Below are positions 7,083 through 13,205 of a stretch of DNA of 13,205 bases, in pieces; position 1 is the first letter of the stretch, and each line of letters begins with the position of its first letter. Under the pieces are notes generated by a model. The model worked only from the letters and a program-made list of their open reading frames with translations, searched no databases and was not told where the DNA came from. Where the stretch lies: positions 1 to 13,205 of the forward strand of contig DATLYH010000350.1 in the NCBI GenBank assembly GCA_035575035.1, read 5' to 3'. The position numbers and the translations under genes are program-made. This DNA is from DATLYH01 sp035575035 (GTDB lineage Bacteria; Planctomycetota; Planctomycetia; Gemmatales; Gemmataceae).

Positions 7083-8522
7083 ATGACCGACCCCGACCCG
7101 ATCGCCGCCTACCAATCTTATCGCGGCCTGCCGACGCTGGCGGGCCTGGCCACCATCGCCGAGGCGGCCCGCCCCGGCCTCAGCGTCGAAACCTGTGTCG
7201 CACGGCTGAAGCGCTTCCACTACGCCTTCCTCCGGTTGCACGAGATCTTCACCGCCCGCATCACCGCGGAGCCGATCTACGAGCTGAAGACCGGCTTCTC
7301 ACACCACGCCTACCTTTGCGCCGAACATGTCCAGGCCCTGCGGACGCGCGTCGGCGAGATGCGCGAGCCGCCGCTCGGCCTGGAAGAAATCCCCCACCCT
7401 GCCCTGGAGGTCTTCTTTGACGAGATCCTGGCCGCCCCTACGACGGCCGAGTTGCTGGTCGGACTCTACGACGTGGCCCTGCCGGCGCTTGATGCGGCCA
7501 TTGAGCGGTACATGGCCGAGACCAACCCGCTGACCGATGCCCCTTCCCGCCGCGTCCTCCGCTTCGCCCGGCTGGAGCTGGCGGACATGATCGACTTCGG
7601 CAAGAAATCGATCGCCTGCCTGGTCGATGAACCCACCCGGGAGGCGATGCGGTCCTGGCTCGGACTGCTGCACGACTGCCTGGCCGCTGCCGGCGGCCTC
7701 GACGGGGCTGCTTCCCCGACGGATCGACCGCTAATGCGGCAACACTCGGCCCGGCCCTATGTCTATGACCCGGTCCCGAAGCGCGACGAGCGCTTCCAGG
7801 ACCTGTTCAACCAGGGGGTCAACGCCGAGGCGTTCCTCTACAATCCCGACTATCCGCCCCAGGCCAAGGCGCTGATGATGCTCTTCAAGCGGCTGCGCGA
7901 GATCGACGTGCCGGAGATGATGGCCAGCATCATCCACCAGACGAAGGGCAAGCCGTGGGGCTACTACCGCGACATGACCCGGCAGCTCTGGGACGAGGCC
8001 CGTCACGCCATGATGGGCGAGGTCGGCTTCGTCGCCCTTGGCATCGACTGGACGCAGGCCCGCATCACCCACAATTGGTCGCTGCGGCTGAACACCGAGT
8101 GTACGCCGCTGGAACGGCACGCGGTGCTCTACTTCATCGAGCAGGGGCTGATGACCAAAACCGGCAAGCGCTACGAGTGGGAGGTGAGCAAGGAGTCGGG
8201 CATCCCGCTGATGGCGACCATCCAGGACTTCGACTGGGCCGACGAGGTGCTGCACGCGGCTTTTGGTCGAGAGTGGTACGTGCCGCTGTTCGACAATCTC
8301 AAGAAGGCACTCGACTACGGCGACCAGTGCTGGTCGCGCATCTTGAGCAACTGGGCGACCGTCCGCGACCAGGGACTGACCCGGCACGAGAACTGGTGGC
8401 CGGCCATTTACCGGCAGGCATGTCGCAGCTGGGGCGTCGAGCCTGACCCGAAGGTGCTGGCCTTCGCCGAGACCTATGAGGACGCGCGGGCCGACCTAAA
8501 GAAGGTGCTCGGCAGTGCCTGA
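7083..8522 (+). CDS. Uncharacterised ferritin-like, probably di-iron, helical protein
   Basis: A 479-residue, mostly helical soluble protein without a signal peptide. The C-terminal half shows the pattern of a four-helix di-iron carboxylate bundle: a glutamate-bearing helix (E273 or E278, in REIDVPEMMASIIH), ExxH in DEARHAMMGE (E305, H308), another glutamate helix (E344 or E353, in LERHAVLYFIEQG) and a second ExxH in ADEVLHAAFG (E388, H391). The N-terminal half has ELKTGFSHHAYLCAEH (E67, H74/H75, E81, H82) and LELADMIDFGKKS (E165), hinting at a second, possibly degenerate bundle. The fold is compatible with ferritin-like groups such as DUF455 or MiaE-like proteins, but I cannot name the family. 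The ATG at 7083 was chosen over an in-frame TTG at 7032 because GGAG lies eight bases before it and the TTG coincides with the predicted transcription start. It ends six bases from the convergent nfi stop. Confidence 0.75.
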   Translation: MTDPDPIAAYQSYRGLPTLAGLATIAEAARPGLSVETCVARLKRFHYAFLRLHEIFTARITAEPIYELKTGFSHHAYLCAEHVQALRTRVGEMREPPLGLEEIPHPALEVFFDEILAAPTTAELLVGLYDVALPALDAAIERYMAETNPLTDAPSRRVLRFARLELADMIDFGKKSIACLVDEPTREAMRSWLGLLHDCLAAAGGLDGAASPTDRPLMRQHSARPYVYDPVPKRDERFQDLFNQGVNAEAFLYNPDYPPQAKALMMLFKRLREIDVPEMMASIIHQTKGKPWGYYRDMTRQLWDEARHAMMGEVGFVALGIDWTQARITHNWSLRLNTECTPLERHAVLYFIEQGLMTKTGKRYEWEVSKESGIPLMATIQDFDWADEVLHAAFGREWYVPLFDNLKKALDYGDQCWSRILSNWATVRDQGLTRHENWWPAIYRQACRSWGVEPDPKVLAFAETYEDARADLKKVLGSA

Positions 8523-8528
8523 GGCCGA

Positions 8529-9212
8529 TCACCCGCCATACTTGCGCCGCAGCTCGTTGACATGGAGGTGGGCCTGGCGCGTCGGTTCTGGGATGCGGTA
8601 GCCGCGGCACGAGGCCAGGACCACCTTGACGGCGCTGTCCAGGTCGATCTTGTGGCCGGCCGAGACGTAGACCGGCTGAACGCCCGTCTTGGTCCTTACA
8701 ACCCGTCCGAGGATCTCGCCGTTGGGCGCCGTCAGGGGCGCCGTCGCGCCGGCCTTGCGGTCCAGATCCTTGTAGCGGCCGGTGAGCAGGCTCTTGGCGC
8801 AGCCCAGCGACGGCCGGTCCAGCCATAGCCCCATGTGGCAAGCCAGCCCGAAACGACGCGGGTGGGCCAACCCCTGACCATCGAACATGACGACATCCGG
8901 CTCCGACTGGAGCTTGGCGAATGCTTTGAGCAAAATCGGCCCCTCGCGGAACGACAGCAGGCCGGGAATGTAAGGGAAGTTGCTCTCGCCGACGGCGCCT
9001 TGGGTCTCGATGACGGTCCAGTCGGAGGTTCGCAGGACGACTACGCCAGCGTAGAAGGTGTTGGAGAAGCGGTTGTAGGAGATGTCGGCCCCAGCGATCA
9101 ACTCGCAGCGGTCCACCGGGGTGCTGACGTCGATCCGGCCGGCCAGCTGCCGCTGGAGCTCGATAGCCTCGCCTGGGTCCAGGTCCCACGAATGGAGTGG
9201 AGTGATCTTCAT
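8529..9212 (-). CDS. nfi: Deoxyribonuclease V (endonuclease V)
   Basis: A 227-residue enzyme that cuts DNA near deoxyinosine and other deaminated bases. The family blocks are complete: AGADISY (catalytic D43), YIPGLLSFRE (Y81-P83 wedge, E90), MFDGQGLAHPRRFGLA (D111), the CAKSLL segment, and SAGHKIDLDSAV near the C-terminus. The E. coli enzyme has DGHG where this has DGQG; I recall both as natural variants. The ATG at 9212 gives the family's normal N-terminus. A longer open frame reaching to 9854 is only the antisense of the next gene. An AAGGA ribosome-binding site lies ten bases before the ATG, in the loop of a small hairpin. The gene is divergent from the tRNA nucleotidyltransferase gene and converges closely on the ferritin-like gene. 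Confidence 0.95.
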   Translation of the reverse strand: MKITPLHSWDLDPGEAIELQRQLAGRIDVSTPVDRCELIAGADISYNRFSNTFYAGVVVLRTSDWTVIETQGAVGESNFPYIPGLLSFREGPILLKAFAKLQSEPDVVMFDGQGLAHPRRFGLACHMGLWLDRPSLGCAKSLLTGRYKDLDRKAGATAPLTAPNGEILGRVVRTKTGVQPVYVSAGHKIDLDSAVKVVLASCRGYRIPEPTRQAHLHVNELRRKYGG

Positions 9213-9217
9213 CGAAT

Positions 9218-9232
9218 GCAGGTCCTTCCTGC
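9218..9232 (-). promoter_or_regulatory. nfi ribosome-binding site in a hairpin loop
   Basis: On the minus strand GCAGG-AAGGA-CCTGC forms a perfect five-base-pair stem whose whole loop is the Shine-Dalgarno AAGGA. It lies inside the predicted leader of about 25 bases. The loop position could aid or modulate ribosome access. The stem is short, so chance is possible. Confidence 0.35.
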
Positions 9233-9243
9233 CGGCCCTTGAC

Positions 9244-9254
9244 GTTATACTAAC
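9244..9254. promoter_or_regulatory. Shared bidirectional -10 region between nfi and the tRNA nucleotidyltransferase gene
   Basis: GTTATACTAAC is an imperfect palindrome (GTTA, three bases, TAAC). On the plus strand it offers TATACT (9246-9251), 36 bases before the ATG at 9288. On the minus strand it offers TATAAC (9249-9244), about 31 bases before the nfi ATG. Neither direction has a strong -35. The 75-base gap between the divergent starts makes a shared promoter core plausible. Confidence 0.45.
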
Positions 9255-9287
9255 GGATCGTCCTCTGGGGTTGCATGGTGTTTGCCG

Positions 9288-10643
9288 ATGACGGAACGTG
9301 AGTTTGCCATTGAGGTGGTGCGGCGGCTGCAAGGGGCCGGCTTTCAGGCCCTGTGGGCTGGCGGCTGCGTGCGCGACGAGCTGCTCGGCCTGGTCCCCAA
9401 GGATTACGACGTTGCCACTGACGCTCGCCCCGAGCAGGTCCAACGCCTCTTCCGGCGGACCGTCGCTGTGGGTAAGGAGTTCGGCGTCATCGAGGTGCTC
9501 GGCCCGCGCACGTCGGACGGTCCCCTCAAAGTGCAGGTCGCCACTTTCCGCTCCGATGTCTCCTATAGCGACGCCCGCCATCCCGACGCGGTGGTCTTCT
9601 CCTCGGCCCGGGAGGACGCCGAACGGCGCGACTTCACCATCAACGGCATGTTCTTCGATCCATTGAAAGGCGAGTTGATCGATTACGTCGGGGGGCAGCA
9701 GGACCTGAACGCCCGGGTGCTGCGGGCCATCGGCGACCCGGTTCGGCGCTTCCGCGAGGACAAGCTGCGCATGCTCCGCGCCGTCCGCATCGCCACGCGC
9801 TTTGACCTGACCATCGAGCCCCAGACGGCGGCGGCGATCCGGGCAATGGCGCACGAGATCACCCAGCCGCCGCCCGAGCCGGCCGGCGTCAGCGCCGAGC
9901 GCATCGCCGAGGAGCTGCGCAAGCTCCTGGTCTATCCGCAGCGGGCGCGGGGCGTTCGGCTGATGGACGAACTGGGCCTGATTGAACCGATCCTGCCGGA
10001 GCTACTGGAGATGAAGGGAGTGCCGCAGGGGCCGCCCAGCGCCCCGACCGGCGACCTGTGGGACCATGTGCTGCGCGTGCTGGAGCTGCTCGGCCCCACG
10101 GTATCGTTTCCGCTGGCCTTCGGCGCTCTGCTGCATGACGTTGGCAAGCGGCGTACCATGGGCCGCGGCCCCGACCGCTACACCTTCTATGGCCACGAGC
10201 ACGTCGGCTGCCGGATAGCTTCAGAGATCGGCCAACGGCTGAAGCTGTCCAACGCCGAGCGCGAGCGGATCGAGTGGTTGGTGGATAAGCACCAGGTGTT
10301 GTGCGACGCTCGGCAGATGCGGACCAGCAAACTGAAGGCGATTCTAGCCCATCCGGGTATTCACGAACTGCTGGCCCTGCACCGGGCCGACGCCCTGGCC
10401 TCGGGCCGTAGCACCGATCACGTGGAGTTCTGTGAGCAGCGCTTGCGCGAGTGGACGGAGGCGGACCTGAACCCGCCGCCGGTACTGACCGGCCACGACC
10501 TGGCGCAGCTCGGCCTGCCGCCGGGGCCGCTTTACAAGAAACTGCTCGACGCCGTGCGCGAGGCCCAGCTCGACGGCACCGTCCGGACGCGGGAGGAAGG
10601 GCTGGAACTGGTGAAACGGTTGTTGAAGGAATGGGGTGGGTGA
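9288..10643 (+). CDS. cca: CCA-adding-type tRNA nucleotidyltransferase / poly(A) polymerase family protein
   Basis: A 451-residue class II nucleotidyltransferase. The catalytic block is ALWAGGCVRDELLG followed by PKDYDVATDA (G25-G26; metal-binding D39 and D41). Next come RRDFTINGMFFDP (R113, R114, D115), the neck segment IGDPVRRFREDKLRMLRAVR, and RIAEELRKLL. A C-terminal HD-type domain follows with ALLHDVGKRRTM (H283, D284) and FYGHEHVG. Such enzymes add or repair the 3' CCA of tRNA; some bacterial members add only A or CC, and poly(A) polymerases share the same core. Sequence alone does not decide, but with no second copy in view a full CCA role is the default. I chose ATG 9288 over the in-frame TTG at 9282. 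No clear Shine-Dalgarno is present. Confidence 0.88.
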   Translation: MTEREFAIEVVRRLQGAGFQALWAGGCVRDELLGLVPKDYDVATDARPEQVQRLFRRTVAVGKEFGVIEVLGPRTSDGPLKVQVATFRSDVSYSDARHPDAVVFSSAREDAERRDFTINGMFFDPLKGELIDYVGGQQDLNARVLRAIGDPVRRFREDKLRMLRAVRIATRFDLTIEPQTAAAIRAMAHEITQPPPEPAGVSAERIAEELRKLLVYPQRARGVRLMDELGLIEPILPELLEMKGVPQGPPSAPTGDLWDHVLRVLELLGPTVSFPLAFGALLHDVGKRRTMGRGPDRYTFYGHEHVGCRIASEIGQRLKLSNAERERIEWLVDKHQVLCDARQMRTSKLKAILAHPGIHELLALHRADALASGRSTDHVEFCEQRLREWTEADLNPPPVLTGHDLAQLGLPPGPLYKKLLDAVREAQLDGTVRTREEGLELVKRLLKEWGG

Positions 10644-10655
10644 GCGGCCGGCATC

Positions 10656-10729
10656 AGCGGGCCGGTAGGTGAGCAGCTGGCGTGAGCGGGCCGGTCGAGG
10701 CGCTGTGGGGTACACCGGCCCGCTCACGC
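10656..10729. repeat. GC-rich palindromic intergenic repeat block
   Basis: The 129-base gap between the convergent cca and pyrB genes holds AGCGGGCCGGT as direct copies at 10656-10666 and 10685-10695 and inverted at 10714-10724, with related GAGCGGCCGG at 10642-10651. The last two copies form a perfect 16-bp stem, described separately. The arrangement resembles REP-type palindromic elements. Whether it recurs elsewhere in the genome cannot be seen here. Confidence 0.55.
10680..10729. terminator. Perfect 16-bp stem between convergent genes, probable bidirectional transcript end
   Basis: GCGTGAGCGGGCCGGT (10680-10695) is exactly complementary to ACCGGCCCGCTCACGC (10714-10729), with an 18-base loop. 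It lies 37 bases after the cca stop and 44 bases after the pyrB stop on the other strand. No T-run follows on either side, so it is not a canonical intrinsic terminator. It may act by stem strength alone, as an mRNA 3'-end stabiliser, or as part of a repeat element. Confidence 0.5.
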
Positions 10730-10772
10730 GGGCCGCTCGCTTCTCCGAGTGGCACCGCGGGGGTCACCCCTG

Positions 10773-11741
10773 TCATCCCTCCGCCGACGGCTGTCCGCAG
10801 AGCAGGTACAGCACCGCCATGCGGATGGCCAGGCCGTTGGTCACCTGCTGCAGGATCGCCGAGTGCGGGCCGTCGGCCACCTCGGGCGTCAATTCCACGC
10901 CGCGGTTGATCGGTCCGGGCGCCAGCAGCAGCACGTCCGGCTTGGCCCGCCGCATCCGCTCGCTGTCCATGCCGAACAGCCGGGCATACTCCCGGATTGA
11001 CGGGAACAGCCCGTTCCGCTGGCGCTCGAACTGGATGCGCAGCACGTTGACCACGTCGCAGCGGGGCAGGATCTCGTCGAGGTGATAGGCCACCTCGACC
11101 CCCAGTTTGCTGATCTCCGGCGGGATCAGGGTGGACGGGCCACAAACGATCACATGGGCCCCCAGTTTCAGCAAGCCGTGCAGGTTGCTGCGGGCCACTC
11201 GGCTGTGGGCGATGTCGCCGACCAGTCCGACCGTCAGCCCCTCTAGCCGTCCCTTGATTCGGCGGATGGTGAAGATGTCAAGCAGGCCCTGGGTCGGGTG
11301 TTCGTGGGCGCCGTCGCCGGCGTTGACCACGCTACAGCGGACGTGTTGGGCCAAAAGATGCGGCGCGCCCGGGACCGGATGGCGGACCACCATCACGTCG
11401 ATCCCCTGGGCCTCAATGTTCTTGGCAGTGTCGATGAAGGTTTCGCCCTTGATGACGCTGGAGGCGCTGGCGGTGAAGTCGATGGTGTCGGCCGAGAGCC
11501 GCTTGGCCGCCAGGGCGAAACTGGTGCGTGTCCGTGTCGAAGGTTCGAAGAAGAGGTTGACCACCACCTTGCCCTTGAGATCGCCGCGCTTCTTGCGGCG
11601 GCGCTGGCTGACCTCAATGAAGTCCTCGGCCGTGTCGAGGATCGTCTCGATCTCGGTCCGGCTCAAGTCTTCCAGCCCGAGCAGATGGCGGCGGGTCCAC
11701 TGCACGGGTTTGGTCTTTTGGGCGGCAACTTCGACAGTCAC
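10773..11741 (-). CDS. pyrB: Aspartate carbamoyltransferase catalytic subunit
   Basis: A 322-residue enzyme joining carbamoyl phosphate and aspartate in the first committed step of pyrimidine synthesis. The carbamoyl-phosphate site is FFEPSTRTRTSF (STRTRTS at 68-74). SVIKGETFIDT supplies the lysine that reaches across the trimer, HEHPTQGLLDI (H148-Q151) is the second family block, and VNVLRIQFERQ and LAPGPINRG complete the aspartate site. I chose the GTG at 11741 because GGAGG lies seven bases before it and the protein then has the family's usual length; a longer open frame to 11846 starts with unrelated sequence. The ribosome-binding site is folded into a small hairpin. No other pyr gene or regulatory subunit is adjacent. 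The roughly 195-base region upstream shows no clear pyr attenuator. Confidence 0.95.
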   Translation of the reverse strand: MTVEVAAQKTKPVQWTRRHLLGLEDLSRTEIETILDTAEDFIEVSQRRRKKRGDLKGKVVVNLFFEPSTRTRTSFALAAKRLSADTIDFTASASSVIKGETFIDTAKNIEAQGIDVMVVRHPVPGAPHLLAQHVRCSVVNAGDGAHEHPTQGLLDIFTIRRIKGRLEGLTVGLVGDIAHSRVARSNLHGLLKLGAHVIVCGPSTLIPPEISKLGVEVAYHLDEILPRCDVVNVLRIQFERQRNGLFPSIREYARLFGMDSERMRRAKPDVLLLAPGPINRGVELTPEVADGPHSAILQQVTNGLAIRMAVLYLLCGQPSAEG

Positions 11742-11754
11742 GGGAGATCCTCCC
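11742..11754 (-). promoter_or_regulatory. pyrB ribosome-binding site inside a hairpin
   Basis: Just before the GTG start, GGGAG-GAT-CTCCC is a perfect five-base-pair stem with a three-base loop, and the Shine-Dalgarno GGAGG lies across the stem and loop. Folding would hide the ribosome-binding site, so translation could respond to structure changes. The stem is short and could also be coincidental. Confidence 0.4.
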
Positions 11755-11816
11755 AGCCGGGCCCCGTCGGCGCGGTCTCTTCCTGGAAAGGGGATTAACG
11801 GCCTCCACCTCTGTGA

Positions 11817-11846
11817 AGGATAGCCGCTGCCCCGGGGAGCCGACAA
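11817..11846 (-). promoter_or_regulatory. Possible pyrB promoter
   Basis: TTGTCG (11846-11841), an 18-base spacer and TATCCT (11822-11817) on the minus strand would give a leader of about 70 bases to the GTG. The match is moderate and the region is GC-rich. Confidence 0.28.
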
Positions 11847-11935
11847 GGAGGAATGAAGGAATTGTGCGCCGACGGCCAGCCCCGGGATGACGCAAACTGT
11901 TCAAGGTTGGCGTAATCGGTCCGGTCGATCCGGTT

Positions 11936-12610
11936 TTAACTCCAGACCTTGAGTAACGGCGTGGGGTCGGAGAGATCGCGCAACAACAGATCAGGCCCCT
12001 CGGCGGCCAATTCGTCCAGGGAGTGCCAGCCGGTAGCCACCGCCGCGACCCGCACGCCGATGGCGCGGGCGCAACGGATATCCAGGGGAGTGTCGCCGAC
12101 CACCCAGATGCGCTCCCGGCACACCGGGCCGCGAAGGTAGCGGCGCAGGTCATCGAGGGCCTCGCGGGCCACATCGCAGCGGTCCAGGTGATGGTCGCCG
12201 TAGCCGCCGAAGTGGAAGTGATGTGCCAGCCCGTAATGACCCAACTTCAGACGCGCCCCCTCACGCGTGTTGCCGGTCAACAATCCCAGCGCCACCCGGC
12301 CGGCACCGCCGAGATGCTGGAGCAGGTTAGCGATGCCGGGAAGGACTTGCCCTTGGTGCCGCGCCAGGCAGGCGGGCAGCCGCCGGAGATACGCTGCCAG
12401 GAAGCGCTCCCAGTTGGCCGGGCAATCCTCGATGCCGTGCAGCCGGAACAAGTCGCGGCCGATTGCCCGGTCGGTCCGGCCGCTGAACTCGACCCGCCCC
12501 TCCAGACGGGACAGCCCAAACTCCTCCAGGAGTGCCGTCTCCATCGCCGCCCGGCCGGCGCCGCCGCTGGATAGGAGGGTGCCGTCGATGTCGAAAAGAC
12601 CCACATTCAT
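11936..12610 (-). CDS. HAD-superfamily hydrolase, phosphoglycolate phosphatase-like
   Basis: A 224-residue haloacid-dehalogenase-type phosphatase. Motif I is FDIDGTLL (nucleophile D7, acid/base D9), starting almost at the N-terminus. A helical cap domain follows (about residues 15-95). Motif II is LGLLTGNTR, motif III is the lysine in GARLKLGHYGL, and motif IV is VVGDTPLDIRCARAIG. The arrangement and length fit the Gph/PGP-like group, which hydrolyses small phosphate esters such as 2-phosphoglycolate; the true substrate is unknown. The ATG at 12610 must be the start because motif I begins six residues later. There is no Shine-Dalgarno, and a perfect TATAAT stands six bases before the ATG, so the mRNA is probably leaderless. 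pyrB follows on the same strand after about 195 bases. Confidence 0.88.
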   Translation of the reverse strand: MNVGLFDIDGTLLSSGGAGRAAMETALLEEFGLSRLEGRVEFSGRTDRAIGRDLFRLHGIEDCPANWERFLAAYLRRLPACLARHQGQVLPGIANLLQHLGGAGRVALGLLTGNTREGARLKLGHYGLAHHFHFGGYGDHHLDRCDVAREALDDLRRYLRGPVCRERIWVVGDTPLDIRCARAIGVRVAAVATGWHSLDELAAEGPDLLLRDLSDPTPLLKVWS

Positions 12611-12616
12611 GAGGGA

Positions 12617-12622
12617 ATTATA
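12617..12622 (-). promoter_or_regulatory. TATAAT box immediately before the HAD start codon
   Basis: On the minus strand TATAAT-TCCCTC-ATG places the expected transcription start on or next to the A of the start codon. No Shine-Dalgarno is present and the -35 is weak. Confidence 0.6.
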
Positions 12623-12676
12623 ACGCAGCCGGAAGAATCAGGAGCGCCCAGGAACGGAATCCGGGTCGGCCGCGCG

Positions 12677-12731
12677 CCCGAGGTCGGGCGACTTCGGTTA
12701 CATCCTCCCCGGCCCGAAGTCGGGCGACTTC
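12677..12731. repeat. Two 19-nt hairpin-forming direct repeats, 36-nt period
   Basis: CCCGAGGTCGGGCGACTTC (12677-12695) and CCCGAAGTCGGGCGACTTC (12713-12731) differ at one base. The second contains the perfect stem GAAGTC-GGGC-GACTTC; each also contains the alternative stem CCCG with CGGG. They lie between the stop of the cohesin-like gene and the HAD promoter. They could be operator sites, a double terminator-like structure without T-runs, or a dispersed intergenic repeat. An 8-bp inverted pair (GGAATCCG 12656-12663, CGGATTCC 12746-12753) flanks them but may be chance. Confidence 0.6.
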
Positions 12732-12753
12732 ACGCTGGATTGACTCGGATTCC

Positions 12754-13205
12754 TTACAGCGAGCGGCGCCGACGGAGGAAGAGGCTGCTCATCGGCCCGG
12801 CCGCCTGCGGGCCCTGTTCCATTAGAGCGCGGAAAAACTCGTTGACCGCCTCGGGTCGCAGGGCCATGCTGCCCGAGCCGGCGAAGGCCAGATCGCGGGC
12901 CAGCCGCGGCCGGGCCCGCCCGAGCACCCGGATTACACCGTCCAAAGCATCGCCGGCCTGGTCGCTGGGATCAGGGTTCAGGTCAAGCCCGCCCTCGTTG
13001 AGCTGCGTTGTCGTCACTCCTAGGCGGTGCTGCAGGTTGATCACCGCCCGTCCGGCAGGCGCTCGGCGGGTAATGCGGAAGGTGATTTCCAGCACGCTGC
13101 CGCTCCCGCGGCCGGTGATCGGCCCGGCGCTTCGGCCCAGGCCGACGCGGATGGTTCCCGCCTGCCGGTCCAAGTTGACCGCGAACAGGTCAAAATCGGC
13201 GGTCA
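12754..13205 (-). CDS. C-terminal part of a cohesin-domain-like secreted protein (partial)
   Basis: The frame is open to the right window edge, so only the last 149 residues are seen. TADFDLFAVNLDRQAGTIRV, then GLGRSAGPITGRGSGSVLEI with TFRITRRAPAGRAVINLQ, and later LNEGGLDLNPDPSD with GDALDGVI, follow the beta-sandwich pattern of cohesin-type domains as found in large secreted planctomycete proteins, often alongside dockerin repeats and Calx-beta domains. The cohesin-like part ends about 55 residues before the stop. The tail contains no transmembrane segment and ends in a basic RRRRSL. In cellulosomes cohesins bind dockerins; in Planctomycetota the partner is generally unknown. The start and any signal peptide lie outside the window. 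Confidence 0.62.
   Translation of the reverse strand, partial: TADFDLFAVNLDRQAGTIRVGLGRSAGPITGRGSGSVLEITFRITRRAPAGRAVINLQHRLGVTTTQLNEGGLDLNPDPSDQAGDALDGVIRVLGRARPRLARDLAFAGSGSMALRPEAVNEFFRALMEQGPQAAGPMSSLFLRRRRSL

Noticed and set aside
9213..9854. Upstream extension of the nfi open frame to 441 codons
   Set aside because: It runs antisense through the catalytic domain of the tRNA nucleotidyltransferase. Endonuclease V aligns from the ATG at 9212.
11742..11846. Upstream start giving pyrB 35 extra residues
   Set aside because: The extra sequence is Pro/Arg-rich and unlike the family. The GTG at 11741 has a strong GGAGG.
12677..12731. CRISPR-like reading of the two 19-nt repeats
   Set aside because: There are only two units with a 17-base gap, no further repeats and no cas genes; hairpin repeats or operator sites fit better.

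Overview
The window is a GC-rich bacterial chromosome segment that most resembles Planctomycetota, possibly a Gemmata-like lineage. The phylum call rests on a DUF1501 protein with a twin-arginine leader, a cohesin-like secreted-protein C-terminus, and an unusual ferritin-like protein. It is an inference from protein families, not from a marker gene. Most of the window is ordinary, densely packed single-copy genes. Accessory or decaying DNA is confined to the left edge.

Left edge (1-878): three small leftward pieces. From the right they are a truncated nucleotidyltransferase-like fragment, a short intact antitoxin-like gene, and a VapC-type PIN toxin gene that carries a +1 frameshift and runs off the window. 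The nucleotidyltransferase fragment lies between two exact 17-bp copies of the 3' end of the next gene (DUF1501), which looks like a recombination or insertion scar. Next comes a solitary leftward DUF1501 gene (872-2242).

Centre (2368-9212): a leftward sbcD-sbcC operon with an ATGA overlap encodes the Mre11/Rad50-type nuclease. It is divergent, across a hairpin-rich 336-bp spacer, from a rightward gene for an uncharacterised helical protein with the four-helix di-iron pattern E...ExxH...E...ExxH. That gene converges on nfi (endonuclease V). nfi is divergent from a CCA-adding-type tRNA nucleotidyltransferase across a compact, partly symmetrical -10 region.

Right part (9288-13205): the tRNA nucleotidyltransferase gene converges on pyrB (aspartate carbamoyltransferase). 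Between them is a GC-rich palindromic block containing a perfect 16-bp stem. Upstream of pyrB lie a HAD-family phosphatase gene that appears to be leaderless, a spacer with two 19-nt hairpin-forming direct repeats, and the 3' end of a cohesin-like secreted protein that leaves the window.

Functionally, sbcCD and nfi concern DNA end/hairpin processing and deaminated-base repair; the tRNA nucleotidyltransferase and pyrB are housekeeping. The clearest uncharacterised item is the ferritin-like protein at 7083-8522. I do not see a multi-gene novel defence or biosynthetic system. The other notable signals are small: the insertion scar, the overlapping hairpins, ribosome-binding sites placed inside hairpins, and a leaderless promoter.
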